Source of the DNA: SIG440 sp045645805
GTDB taxonomy: Bacteria; Bacillota; Clostridia; Monoglobales; Monoglobaceae
Reading direction: 5' to 3'
NCBI GenBank assembly: GCA_045645805.1
Contig: JAZRJL010000046.1
Coordinates: 1 to 64,000, forward strand
DNA: 64,000 bases
Below, in pieces: positions 40,455 to 48,739 of this stretch. The position numbers and the translations under genes were made by a program. Every line of letters begins with the position of its first letter. Position 1 is the first letter of the stretch. Under the pieces are notes generated by a model. It searched no databases. It was not told the origin of the DNA and saw only the letters and a list, made by a program, of their open reading frames with translations.

Positions 40455-42072
40455 GCTTAATTACAAAACGTTTGATTTTCTTAGTAGTAGTCTTTTCAAA
40501 TTCCGTATCCCTGAACACTACCTTTTGAATGTGCTTGTATGAGGGAAGTGTTTTGTTGAGAGCCTGAACATCGGCTTTTATTTTTTCCTTTTCATCTGGT
40601 GTTTCGGTGTAGATTTCGGCACAGATAAGTTTTTCGTCCTCGTATACTACCACCTCGGTTACACCCTCTACGTGCTGGATAACCGCTTCAATTTCTTCGG
40701 GATAAACATTTTTGCCGTTGGGGGTTATAATAAGATTCTTTTTTCTGCCTGTTATAAAAATAAAGCCTTCGTCGTCAATACGACCATAGTCTCCTGTACG
40801 GAACCATTCACCCTCAAATACCTCGGCTGTTGCTTCGGGGTTGTTGTAATATCCAAGCATAACGATAGGACCTTTAACCAAAAGCTCGCCTTCGCCGTTT
40901 TCGTCAGGGTTATCAACCTTGACCTCAACGCCGGGGATAGGAAGTCCTGCACTGCCAAACTTGAAATCTTTGTTTCTGTCGGTTGAGATAATAGGCGAAC
41001 ACTCGGTTATTCCATAACCGCCGATAACGGTAATACCCAAATCATCAAAGCCCTTTGCAACCTTTAAATCAAGGGGAGCACCTCCGACAATAAGCATTTC
41101 AAGATTGCCGCCAAAGGCATTAATAACCGACTTGAAGAATACTTTTCTTAAATCAATACCCACCTTGCGAAGTCCGTTGCTTACCTTTATCAGTACCTTC
41201 AGAATTTTGTCCTTGCCGCTCTTTTTAGCATTTTTCCAGATTCCCTTGTAAAATGTATCTGCGAAAAGGGGTACAACCGAAATATGCTGGGGCTTTAATG
41301 TGTTTATGTCCTTAAGAACATTTCTGAGATTGTTGTTAATATATGTTTTATAGCCTGCATAAACCTGACAAAGTACGCCTGCCATCATGCCAAAGGTATG
41401 GTTAAGAGGAAGAACAACAACGGTATTGGGCGGCTCAAGCAGATTGCTGCAGCTGTGTGTCATATCAAACAGCAAATTCCGCTGACAAAGCATAACGCCC
41501 TTGGGGTTGCCGGTTGTACCTGAGGTGTAAATAAGTGCACAAAGCTTTTCGGTATCCTGCTGAACTGAATTTACATCAACAGACTTATCTGCAATAAGCT
41601 CTGCACCCTTTTTATACGCTTCTTTCACATCGTCAATTTCCATAAAATATTCAACCGTTGCCATATCAGCCTTGTTTTCATCAATGGCAGCCTTTTTTGC
41701 CGAAGAATAAACCAGCACCTTTGCTTCGCAGTCGCAGACAAGGTTCCTTACCTCAACACCTGTGATTTCCTTGTCAATGGGAACAATCACATTACCGCTG
41801 CAAACCGCTGCAAAATATGTAACAATCCACTCATAACTGTTTTCGCCATAGAGTGCAATCTTTTCATCCTTAAGGTCAAGATTTAAGAAGTATGCAGCAA
41901 GTGCATCAATATCGTCTGTAAATTTTTTGTAATCAACAGTCACGTCACCGCCTTTTTCGGCATACATAAACGCCGGCTTTGACGAGTATTTTTCACGCAT
42001 AAAATCTACAAAGTGTCTGAAATCCTTGATTTCAGGCATTTCGTAATAGGGGTAGTGATTGTTCTTTTTCAT
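40447..42072 (-). CDS. AMP-dependent acyl-CoA synthetase/ligase
   Basis: A 541-residue member of the ANL superfamily, which activates a carboxylic acid with ATP and passes it to CoA (or a carrier protein). The AMP-binding motif is ALIYTSGTTGNPKGVMLC. Also present are GGYGITECSPI, WFRTGDYGRIDDEGF and the C-terminal lysine in KTTTKKIKRFVIK. It most resembles long-chain fatty acid-CoA ligases. The substrate is uncertain. The final codons lie in the inverted repeat of the MITE-like element, which may have supplied the stop codon. Confidence 0.9.
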   Translation of the reverse strand: MKKNNHYPYYEMPEIKDFRHFVDFMREKYSSKPAFMYAEKGGDVTVDYKKFTDDIDALAAYFLNLDLKDEKIALYGENSYEWIVTYFAAVCSGNVIVPIDKEITGVEVRNLVCDCEAKVLVYSSAKKAAIDENKADMATVEYFMEIDDVKEAYKKGAELIADKSVDVNSVQQDTEKLCALIYTSGTTGNPKGVMLCQRNLLFDMTHSCSNLLEPPNTVVVLPLNHTFGMMAGVLCQVYAGYKTYINNNLRNVLKDINTLKPQHISVVPLFADTFYKGIWKNAKKSGKDKILKVLIKVSNGLRKVGIDLRKVFFKSVINAFGGNLEMLIVGGAPLDLKVAKGFDDLGITVIGGYGITECSPIISTDRNKDFKFGSAGLPIPGVEVKVDNPDENGEGELLVKGPIVMLGYYNNPEATAEVFEGEWFRTGDYGRIDDEGFIFITGRKKNLIITPNGKNVYPEEIEAVIQHVEGVTEVVVYEDEKLICAEIYTETPDEKEKIKADVQALNKTLPSYKHIQKVVFRDTEFEKTTTKKIKRFVIKHK

Positions 42073-42105
42073 AATAAATTAAATCCTTTCTTTAAATATC
42101 TTATT

Positions 42106-43020
42106 TTACATAATTTCATTATCCGTGCTGTCCTTTTTCTGTGTAGCCTCAATAAACTTTTCCACAGTTGAATAAACAAAGAAGTTTGACATAAATCCAC
42201 TTGCCGCCAAAAGCACAACAACCTCAAGCAAAAGGAATATAGGCATAAAGAGGGGCATATTCCCCATAACCGTACCAAAATACGGAATAATTATGTGGAT
42301 AAGAACCATTGCAACGAAAATAGCAAGATTCTTTGGCGCTTCGGCAAATACCAAGAGCAAGGAATTTTTGTAAAGGTCCTTTAATTTAAGCTCAAATGTC
42401 ACCATAAGCTGATAAATGTAAAAATGCATCATTATAAACACAAGGGAAACGAAGCCGATTAACCCTGCAAGATAGGACATAGGACCCGGAATCCCCAGAT
42501 AGAACTTAAACGCAATGGTCAGCACAACAAAGGCTAAAACATCTGTTACCCACACAACAAGCGCCTGACCAAAGTTTGATTTTGTCCTTTGCCACATATC
42601 ACTTATAAGCCATACGTGTTCTTCTCTTGCATAGTTGCGGAGTATGTAGGTAAGACCTGCAGTAACAGGACCTGCACCAAAAAATACTGTAAACAGCAAT
42701 GCAACAAAGGTTCTCAGCACCATATCAAAAAATGCAACCTGAAGCTCTACCACACCATTTAAAACATCAGCAGGACCGCTTCCAAAGCTTTGAGCAATAA
42801 TGGGAGTAAAGTAATCGGTTATACCACTTGTCAAAATTCCGGACACAAAAATCATGACGACAAATGCCGGAATACAACAAATCACATAAAGCAGATTAGC
42901 CTTGCAAAGACCCCAGAACTTCCTGAAAAATATTTCAAAAAACACAGCAATTCTCTTTTTGTTGGGGTCTCTTCTTTCCACGCCCTTGCCGGGTTTTGCA
43001 TAATTAAAGCCAAACATCAT
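42106..43020 (-). CDS. YesL-like (DUF624) membrane protein
   Basis: A 304-residue protein with about six membrane helices. The N-terminal FFEIFFRKFWGLCKANLLYVICCIPAF and the middle GPVTAGLTYILRNYAREEHVWLISDMW match the DUF624/YesL family, often near carbohydrate transport genes. Function unknown. It overlaps the ComEA-like gene by 4 bases and precedes the acyl-CoA ligase, so these three may be cotranscribed. Confidence 0.85.
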   Translation of the reverse strand: MMFGFNYAKPGKGVERRDPNKKRIAVFFEIFFRKFWGLCKANLLYVICCIPAFVVMIFVSGILTSGITDYFTPIIAQSFGSGPADVLNGVVELQVAFFDMVLRTFVALLFTVFFGAGPVTAGLTYILRNYAREEHVWLISDMWQRTKSNFGQALVVWVTDVLAFVVLTIAFKFYLGIPGPMSYLAGLIGFVSLVFIMMHFYIYQLMVTFELKLKDLYKNSLLLVFAEAPKNLAIFVAMVLIHIIIPYFGTVMGNMPLFMPIFLLLEVVVLLAASGFMSNFFVYSTVEKFIEATQKKDSTDNEIM

Positions 43021-43445
43021 TGTTCTCCTTTGTATTCAGAAATTGTTACAAACTCACGAAGCTTTTCAAGGGTTTTTGTTCCTATTCCGTCGGTACAGAC
43101 GAGGTCATCAACTGAATAAAAGCCATGCATCTTTACACGTTGTCTGACAATTTCCCAGGCTTTAGACTTTCCTATCCCCGGAAGCCGCATAAAATCCTCA
43201 GCCGATGCCGTATTTATGTCAATTACCTTTGCACCCGCCTTTATCTTTTCGGGAATTTTAATATCATTTAAATCATTCTGCCGGCTTTCGGTATCAGCCT
43301 CCGAACTAAGCGGCAACTCATTTAATGGCTCTTTTTCCAAAAAACCAATTCCATCAAGAACAACATACACCCACATAAGAAAGAGTATTACAAAGCAACT
43401 GACCGGAACAAAAATAAACCTTTTAAAAATCTCGTATTTTTTCAT
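43017..43445 (-). CDS. ComEA-like helix-hairpin-helix protein
   Basis: A 142-residue protein with one N-terminal membrane segment (FIFVPVSCFVILFLMWVYVV), a hydrophilic linker, and a helix-hairpin-helix pair at the C-terminus: INTASAEDFMRLPGIGKSKAWEIV and DDLVCTDGIGTKTLEKL. This is the DNA-binding domain of ComEA, the receptor for DNA uptake. The SLBB domain found in many ComEA proteins is absent. No comEC or comFC is nearby, so competence cannot be concluded. Confidence 0.88.
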   Translation of the reverse strand: MKKYEIFKRFIFVPVSCFVILFLMWVYVVLDGIGFLEKEPLNELPLSSEADTESRQNDLNDIKIPEKIKAGAKVIDINTASAEDFMRLPGIGKSKAWEIVRQRVKMHGFYSVDDLVCTDGIGTKTLEKLREFVTISEYKGEQ

Positions 43446-43529
43446 AATCTACATTAAACACTTCTTTTAAACATACATAGTTTATTCTAACATATTTTAC
43501 TTTTAATTACAAGAATTTTTTTAAATAAA

Positions 43530-43628
43530 AACAAAGTGGCGACCGATGCTCGCCTTGCGGCAGAGGTTGCGTCAACACTTTGTTTGCCCATATGCATTTC
43601 GGCAAAGCCGAAAATCTTGCACGGGCAT
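43530..43628 (+). repeat. Structured repeat A, copy 3 (H1 and H2 only)
   Basis: H1 is closed by AACAAAGTG/CACTTTGTT (copy 1: AACAAAGCG/CGCTTTGTT). H2 is closed by TGCCC/GGGCA (copies 1 and 2: TACCC/GGGTA). Both changes keep pairing. H3 is absent; the rpmF terminator takes its place. Confidence 0.8.
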
Positions 43629-43632
43629 AAAA

Positions 43633-43666
43633 AAACCTGTATCCGACATTCATCGAATACAGGTTT
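43633..43666 (-). terminator. rpmF terminator
   Basis: Stem AACCTGTAT.../...ATACAGGTT. On the minus strand it is followed by seven T. Confidence 0.85.
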
Positions 43667-43679
43667 TATTTCTGAAGAT

Positions 43680-43859
43680 TTAGCCTTCAACTTTTACAAC
43701 TTCTTTATTCTTGTAATATCCGCAAGCCTTGCAAGCTCTGTGAGGCATCTTGAATTCACCGCACTGAGGACAAGCTACCATACCGGGAATAACAAGCTTC
43801 CAGTTTGCTCTTCTCTTATCTCTTCTTGCTTTAGAAGTCTTTCTCTTTGGAACTGCCAT
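43680..43859 (-). CDS. rpmF: 50S ribosomal protein L32
   Basis: A 59-residue L32, starting MAVPKRKTSKARRDKRRAN, with a four-cysteine zinc ribbon (CPQC...CKAC). The ATG at 43859 gives the conserved N-terminus. It follows the DUF177 gene on the same strand, the standard bacterial order, and ends in a strong terminator. Confidence 0.97.
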   Translation of the reverse strand: MAVPKRKTSKARRDKRRANWKLVIPGMVACPQCGEFKMPHRACKACGYYKNKEVVKVEG

Positions 43860-43920
43860 TTCAGCTACACCTCTTTCCAATCAAATATAATTTTAACAAG
43901 GACAAAAATCCCTGCATAAT

Positions 43921-44421
43921 CTACTCAAAAAATTTGTCCAACACATCAAATCTCGGGTCTGAAGTCCGTGTATCACAACCGCAATCACCAAGGTTGAGAT
44001 TTTTTCCGCAGACAGGACAAAGTCCGCGGCAATCCTCTTTGCAAAGCTTTTTTATAGGCATTGCAACAATTATGTTGTTAAGTACAATTTCATCAAGCTC
44101 GACCTGATTGCCCTGAAAGTACACAGCATCCAAATCCTCGGTCTCACTTGCAAATTTATCTTCTTTTTTCAAAACTTCTTCAAACGAACACTCAAATTCT
44201 TCACAAAACTCGTCGCAGCATCTGTTGCACACACAGCGAAGAACTGTTTTAACCTTTGCTGAAAGCTCAAGGCTGCCGCCTATATTTACCACATTGCCGG
44301 ATACCAAAACAGGCTGGCTGAATTCAATACCCAAATCCATGGCATCCTGAAAGTCAAGCTTTGTATCAAAGGCAAGCTTTTTGCCCTCGGCATTAACAAC
44401 TGCGGATAAATCAAGTATCAT
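43921..44421 (-). CDS. DUF177 family protein (YceD-like)
   Basis: A 166-residue YceD-family protein with the usual cysteine pairs CVCNRC and CPVCGKNL. The family is tied to large-subunit rRNA or ribosome assembly and is nearly always encoded just before rpmF, as here. The ATG at 44421 gives the standard start MILDLS; upstream residues in the frame run into the tRNA-Val region and are not coding. Confidence 0.92.
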   Translation of the reverse strand: MILDLSAVVNAEGKKLAFDTKLDFQDAMDLGIEFSQPVLVSGNVVNIGGSLELSAKVKTVLRCVCNRCCDEFCEEFECSFEEVLKKEDKFASETEDLDAVYFQGNQVELDEIVLNNIIVAMPIKKLCKEDCRGLCPVCGKNLNLGDCGCDTRTSDPRFDVLDKFFE

Positions 44422-44451
44422 TAAAGCATCCCTTAATTCAAAAAGAAAATG

Positions 44452-44527
44452 TGGTGGGCACAATAGGGCTCGAACCTATGACCCTCTGCTTGTAAGGCAG
44501 ATGCTCTCCCAGCTGAGCTATGCGCCC
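44452..44527 (-). tRNA. tRNA-Val (anticodon TAC), copy 1
   Basis: 76 bases with encoded CCA. Acceptor GGGCGCA/TGTGCCC, D-loop AGCTGGGA, anticodon loop CTTACAA (anticodon TAC), T-loop TTCGAGC. Identical to copy 2. Confidence 0.96.
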
Positions 44528-44563
44528 ACATCAAACTGCCTGAAGTCCTGTCTGAAAAAAAGT

Positions 44564-44639
44564 TGGTGGGCACAATAGGGCTCGAACCTATGACCCTCTG
44601 CTTGTAAGGCAGATGCTCTCCCAGCTGAGCTATGCGCCC
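44564..44639 (-). tRNA. tRNA-Val (anticodon TAC), copy 2
   Basis: Identical in all 76 bases to copy 1, which lies 36 bases downstream on the same strand. A tandem duplicate. Confidence 0.96.
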
Positions 44640-44742
44640 ATACCTTAAATCACACACGTCTTCAAACGCGTCAGCATATATTATACACAAAACCATTTGG
44701 TTTGTCAACAAATTTTTTAAAAAATTTTTCTTAAAAACAAAA

Positions 44743-44764
44743 CGGACCGATTTTCACCGGTCCG
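44743..44764 (-). terminator. Terminator after the DUF1858 gene
   Basis: CGGACCG/CGGTCCG stem. On the minus strand it is followed by a T-rich run. Confidence 0.75.
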
Positions 44765-44784
44765 CATACTGCATTTTTACCACA

Positions 44785-44994
44785 TTAGTTTGCCTTTGAA
44801 TCCAAAAATGCATTGATTTTTTCAACAAGAGCATCTGCGTCTGTACCGTGAACCATACAAGCCTGTTCAATGCTTTCGCCACTTGCCGAAGGGCAACCAA
44901 GGCAGTGCATTCCTATTTCAAGAAAGAACGGTGCTGTACCGGGGTCAAGACGAAGTACATCCAGAATAATTGTATCCTTTGTAACCTTTGCCAT
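44785..44994 (-). CDS. DUF1858 domain protein
   Basis: A 69-residue protein that consists of one DUF1858 domain. It shows TIILDVLRLDPGTAPFFLEIGMHCLGCP with Cys31 and Cys34, then SIEQACMVHG. Such small proteins occur near hybrid-cluster or redox genes in anaerobes and may bind a cluster or take part in disulfide chemistry; this is unproven. It has its own terminator, and a large AT-rich region lies upstream. Confidence 0.92.
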   Translation of the reverse strand: MAKVTKDTIILDVLRLDPGTAPFFLEIGMHCLGCPSASGESIEQACMVHGTDADALVEKINAFLDSKAN

Positions 44995-45314
44995 TTTTAA
45001 AATCTCCTTTTATATAATTTCAAGTCAAAAACCTTTTGCCCTGACTTTGTTCAGCTTCAGGCAACAAGTGCCGACTTGCTGTGCTTTTTACCAAGCAATG
45101 TATAGTATAACTCATTTATTATATTATTTCAAGTATTTTTAAAAATTTATTCATATAATTTCTTTAAAACAAAGCCTGATGCCGCTTAATAAAATTTTAA
45201 TTCCGCTACATCATCTTTATATTATTTCCCAATAAAGATTTTTTATTTGAAAAATATTATTGTAAACCGGATGCCATTTTTTTACAATTTTCAGCTACCC
45301 CGTAAAATCAAGGG

Positions 45315-45476
45315 TTATCCCCAGATTTGACCTAAAATTACTCGTTTTTTTGAAATATAGGGTTGTTCCTGTGGATAATGTGGATAACTCTGTTAATAAC
45401 TTATAATACGCACTTCTTTGTCCACATTCGATATTATGTAAACCAATTTACGTTCAAAATAAGGTTTACATAATAT
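45315..45476. other. DnaA-box cluster with a 14-bp inverted repeat (candidate origin-like site)
   Basis: The gene-free stretch 44995-45574 is AT-rich. It holds two back-to-back perfect DnaA boxes, TGTGGATAA at 45370-45378 and 45379-45387. There are also single-mismatch boxes at 45315-45323 (TTATCCCCA) and 45418-45426 (TTGTCCACA). A perfect 14-bp inverted repeat follows (45431-45444 with 45463-45476, ATATTATGTAAACC). Neither dnaA nor dnaN is here and gene direction does not switch at this point, so it may be an origin, a DnaA-titration site or a DnaA-regulated promoter. Confidence 0.5.
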
Positions 45477-45574
45477 TATAAAATTTTATCTTCAAAAGTC
45501 TTGACAAAGAAAATTTGTTTGCTTTTTTAATATTTTTTTGTTTGAATTTACAAATTCTATAAATGCAAAGTAAA

Positions 45575-46189
45575 TTACTTATAGTCAATTTTTTCAAGCT
45601 TTTTTTTCATTCTTTGAAGAGCATTGTCAATGGACTTTGGTGGCTTGTCCATAAGCTGTGCTATTTCCTGATATGACTTCCCCTCAAGATAAAACGCAAG
45701 CACCGATTTCTCAAGGGGACTTAAAACCTCATTCATTTTTTCGGTTAAAAATTCGGTGTTTTCCTTACTGATAAAAAGATGTTCGGGGTCGGTTTCCGCA
45801 CTGCCGGGAAGGACTTCTGCCAAAACCCCCTCAGAATCTCCCTCGTACATAGGATTACTAAGGGAAACATAGGAGTTAAGCGGCATATGCTTTTGTCTTG
45901 TTGCGGTTTTTACCGCGGTAATTATCTGACGCTTTACACAAAGCTCGGCAAAGCCCGAAAAGGACGCCGTCTTCTCGCTGTTAAAATCACGGATTGCCTT
46001 AAAAAGACCTATCATACCCTCTTGTATAAGGTCCTCTTTGTCAGCACCTGCCAAAAAGTACATTCTTGCCCTTGAACGCACAAGATTTTTATATCTGGCA
46101 AGGATATATTCGGTTGCAATTAAGTCACCCTCTGCCGAAAGCTTCACCAGCATTTCATCACTTAAAGTCTCATAATCGGTATATGCCAT
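45575..46189 (-). CDS. sigH: RNA polymerase sigma factor, SigH-like
   Basis: A 204-residue sigma-70 family factor of the Spo0H type. Region 2 shows ARYKNLVRSRARMYFLAGADKEDLIQEGMIGLFKAI followed by SFSGFAELCVKRQI. Region 4 is LSPLEKSVLAFYLEGKSYQEIAQLMDKPPKSIDNALQR. In Firmicutes SigH drives early sporulation genes. ATG 46189 is preferred over GTG 46195, since AAGGAGGGG fits the former. It follows ackA in the minus direction upstream. Confidence 0.92.
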   Translation of the reverse strand: MAYTDYETLSDEMLVKLSAEGDLIATEYILARYKNLVRSRARMYFLAGADKEDLIQEGMIGLFKAIRDFNSEKTASFSGFAELCVKRQIITAVKTATRQKHMPLNSYVSLSNPMYEGDSEGVLAEVLPGSAETDPEHLFISKENTEFLTEKMNEVLSPLEKSVLAFYLEGKSYQEIAQLMDKPPKSIDNALQRMKKKLEKIDYK

Positions 46190-46216
46190 TTTCACCCCTC
46201 CTTTTTAAGGAAAAAC

Positions 46217-46239
46217 GGGGTGTAGTTTACCTACACCCC
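46217..46239 (-). terminator. ackA terminator
   Basis: GGGGTGTAG/CTACACCCC stem, 10 bases after the ackA stop. T-rich on the minus strand. Confidence 0.7.
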
Positions 46240-46249
46240 TTAACAGACT

Positions 46250-47449
46250 CTATTTTACGAGTTCCAATGTTTCCTTTGCAATCATAAGCTCTTCGTTTGT
46301 CGGGATAACCAGTATGCGAACCTTTGAGCCGTCAACCGAGATATCCATCTGTGCACCGCGGATTGCCTTTTCGTTTTTAGCATCATCAACTTCGATACCA
46401 TAGCTTTCCATATTTTCAAGAATAGCCTTTCTCATAAGCGAAGTATTTTCGCCGATACCTGCTGTAAATACAATTGCATCAACGCTGCCTAAGGTTGCCA
46501 TATATGTTCCAACATACTTTTTAACGCTGTAAGCAAACATATCAAGAGCAAGCTTTGACTTTTCGCAACCGTCATTTTGTGCAGCCTCAAGGTCTCTGAA
46601 GTCAGAGCTTACACCGGAAATACCGTAAACACCTGATTCCTTGTTGAGGATTTTGTCAACATCTTCAAGGCTCTTACCTTCCTGGTCAGCAATAAACTTA
46701 ACGATTGCAGGGTCAATATCGCCTGAACGTGTACCCATGCAAACACCAGCAAGAGGAGTAAAGCCCATTGATGTATCAACCGACTTGCCGCCGTCAACAG
46801 CTGTTATACTTGAGCCGTTGCCAAGATGGCAGGTAATAATCTTGATATCATCAAGGTTCTTTCCAAGCATCTTTGCTGCTTCCTGAGTAACATACTTGTG
46901 TGATGTACCGTGGAAGCCGTACTTTCTGATTTTGTACTTGTCGTAAAGGTCATAGGGAAGTGCATACATATATGCAGCCTTTGGCATTGTCTGGTGGAAT
47001 GCTGTGTCAAACACACCAACCTGAGGTACACCTGGCATAGCTTCTTCGCAAGCTGCAATACCGATAAGGTTTGCAGGGTTGTGAAGAGGTGCAAGAGGAA
47101 TACATTTTTCAACCTCCGCCTTAACATTGGCATCGATAACAACCGACTTGTTAAAGATTTCGCCGCCGTGAACAACACGGTGACCAACAGCTGAAATTTC
47201 ATCCATTGATGCGATTACGCCGTGGTCTTTGTCAGTAAGGGCATCAAGCACCATACGGATTGCATCCGAGTGGTCTTTCATATTCTGTTCAATTACAACC
47301 TTGTCACCGCCGTTGGGGGTGTGGTTGAGCTTTGAGCCATCAATACCGATTCTTTCGCAAAGACCCTTTGCAAGAACTGACTCGGTATCCATATCAATAA
47401 GCTGATACTTAAGTGATGAGCTGCCTGCATTGATAACTAAAATTTTCAT
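46250..47449 (-). CDS. ackA: Acetate kinase
   Basis: A 399-residue acetate kinase making ATP from acetyl phosphate. Motifs NAGSSSLKYQL, GHRVVHGGEIF, HLGNGSSITAVDGGKSVDTSMGF, GTRSGDIDP and FTAGIGENTSLMR are all present. It follows pta by 97 bases on the same strand, forming the acetate branch of fermentation. Codon use is that of a well-expressed gene. Confidence 0.97.
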   Translation of the reverse strand: MKILVINAGSSSLKYQLIDMDTESVLAKGLCERIGIDGSKLNHTPNGGDKVVIEQNMKDHSDAIRMVLDALTDKDHGVIASMDEISAVGHRVVHGGEIFNKSVVIDANVKAEVEKCIPLAPLHNPANLIGIAACEEAMPGVPQVGVFDTAFHQTMPKAAYMYALPYDLYDKYKIRKYGFHGTSHKYVTQEAAKMLGKNLDDIKIITCHLGNGSSITAVDGGKSVDTSMGFTPLAGVCMGTRSGDIDPAIVKFIADQEGKSLEDVDKILNKESGVYGISGVSSDFRDLEAAQNDGCEKSKLALDMFAYSVKKYVGTYMATLGSVDAIVFTAGIGENTSLMRKAILENMESYGIEVDDAKNEKAIRGAQMDISVDGSKVRILVIPTNEELMIAKETLELVK

Positions 47450-47546
47450 TTTTTATCTTTCCTTATTATATAATGTAGTATTTATTTATTCCCTCTCCAG
47501 GGACAAATTTCATATTATTAATAATACCCTGTTTTCGGAGATTTAA

Positions 47547-48539
47547 TTACTGAGCCTGAACACAGGTAATAGCAACAACGCCCACGATATCATCAGCACT
47601 GCAGCCACGTGAAAGGTCGTTGATAGGCATTGCAATACCCTGAGTTACAGGACCGTAAGCCTCTGCCTTTGCAAGTCTTTGTGCCAGCTTGTAGCCAATG
47701 TTGCCTGCATCAAGGTCAGGGAATACAAGTACGTTTGCGTGACCTGCAACCGAGCTGTTTGGTGCCTTTGACTCACCGATTTCAGGAACGATTGCTGCAT
47801 CAAGCTGAAGCTCGCCGTCAACCTTAAGGTCGGGATTCTGCTCCTTGCAAATTCTTGTAGCCTCAACAACCTTGGTTACGTCGTCGTGCTTTGCACTGCC
47901 CATTGTTGAGTGTGAAAGCATTGCAACAACAGCCTCTTCCTGAACAAGAAGTTCAAAAGACTCAGCCGAGCAAGCAGCGATTGCAGCAAGCTCTTCGGGG
48001 TCGGGATTCTGAACAAGACCGCTGTCAGCAAATACGAATGTGCCGTTTGCACCATATTCGCAGTTGGGAACAACCATAAGGAAGAATGCCGAAACAAGCT
48101 TTGTGCCGGGCTTTGTCTTGATAATCTGAAGACTTGGTCTTAATGTATTTGCTGTTGAATGGCAAGCACCTGATACAACACCGTCAGCATCGCCTGCTTT
48201 TACCATAAGACAAGCATAGTACATATAGTCACCCAATGCGGTTTCCCTTGCCTGTTCGTATGTAAGACCCTTTGACTTTCTGAGTTCAACAAAAAGGTTA
48301 AGGTATTCTTCGGTTTTTTCATATGTATAGGGGTCAATGATTGTTGCACCTGTGATGTCATAACCCTTGCTGTACTTTTCAACCTCTTCGGGTGTACCGA
48401 TAATTATAATGTTGGCAAAGTCCTCTTTAAGAACCTTTTCTGCCGCCTCGTAAATTCTTGCATCCATTGACTCGGGAAGAACGATTGTCTTCTTGTCAGC
48501 TTTTGCTCTTGCTTTTATTGTGTCTAAAAACTTACTCAT
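47547..48539 (-). CDS. pta: Phosphate acetyltransferase
   Basis: A 330-residue phosphotransacetylase, converting acetyl-CoA + Pi to acetyl phosphate. Typical blocks are IVLPESMDARIYEAAEKVL, MVKAGDADGVVSGACHSTANTLRPSLQII, LSHSTMGSAKH, ELQLDAAIVPEIGE and PDLDAGNIGYKLAQRLA. It is the first gene of the pta-ackA pair, with a promoter at 48585-48613. Confidence 0.97.
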   Translation of the reverse strand: MSKFLDTIKARAKADKKTIVLPESMDARIYEAAEKVLKEDFANIIIIGTPEEVEKYSKGYDITGATIIDPYTYEKTEEYLNLFVELRKSKGLTYEQARETALGDYMYYACLMVKAGDADGVVSGACHSTANTLRPSLQIIKTKPGTKLVSAFFLMVVPNCEYGANGTFVFADSGLVQNPDPEELAAIAACSAESFELLVQEEAVVAMLSHSTMGSAKHDDVTKVVEATRICKEQNPDLKVDGELQLDAAIVPEIGESKAPNSSVAGHANVLVFPDLDAGNIGYKLAQRLAKAEAYGPVTQGIAMPINDLSRGCSADDIVGVVAITCVQAQ

Positions 48540-48584
48540 TTTTCGCCTCCGAAAGCTTTTGAATTATTTTTTTACATCCTTTTC

Positions 48585-48613
48585 AGTATATAACAAATTT
48601 TTCATATATGCAA
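48585..48613 (-). promoter_or_regulatory. Sigma-A-type promoter of pta-ackA
   Basis: On the minus strand TTGCAT, 17 bases, TATACT, about 45 bases before the pta start. Confidence 0.75.
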
Positions 48614-48739
48614 GGCAAATCTTGAATTTTTTTGCTTTTTCTAAAGGATTTTTTAATTTTTTCGCCTGAAAGACTTCCCTTTACACGAAAAATTGTATAT
48701 AATGATTAATATATTCAAAACATCAGGGAGGTGAGCTTT

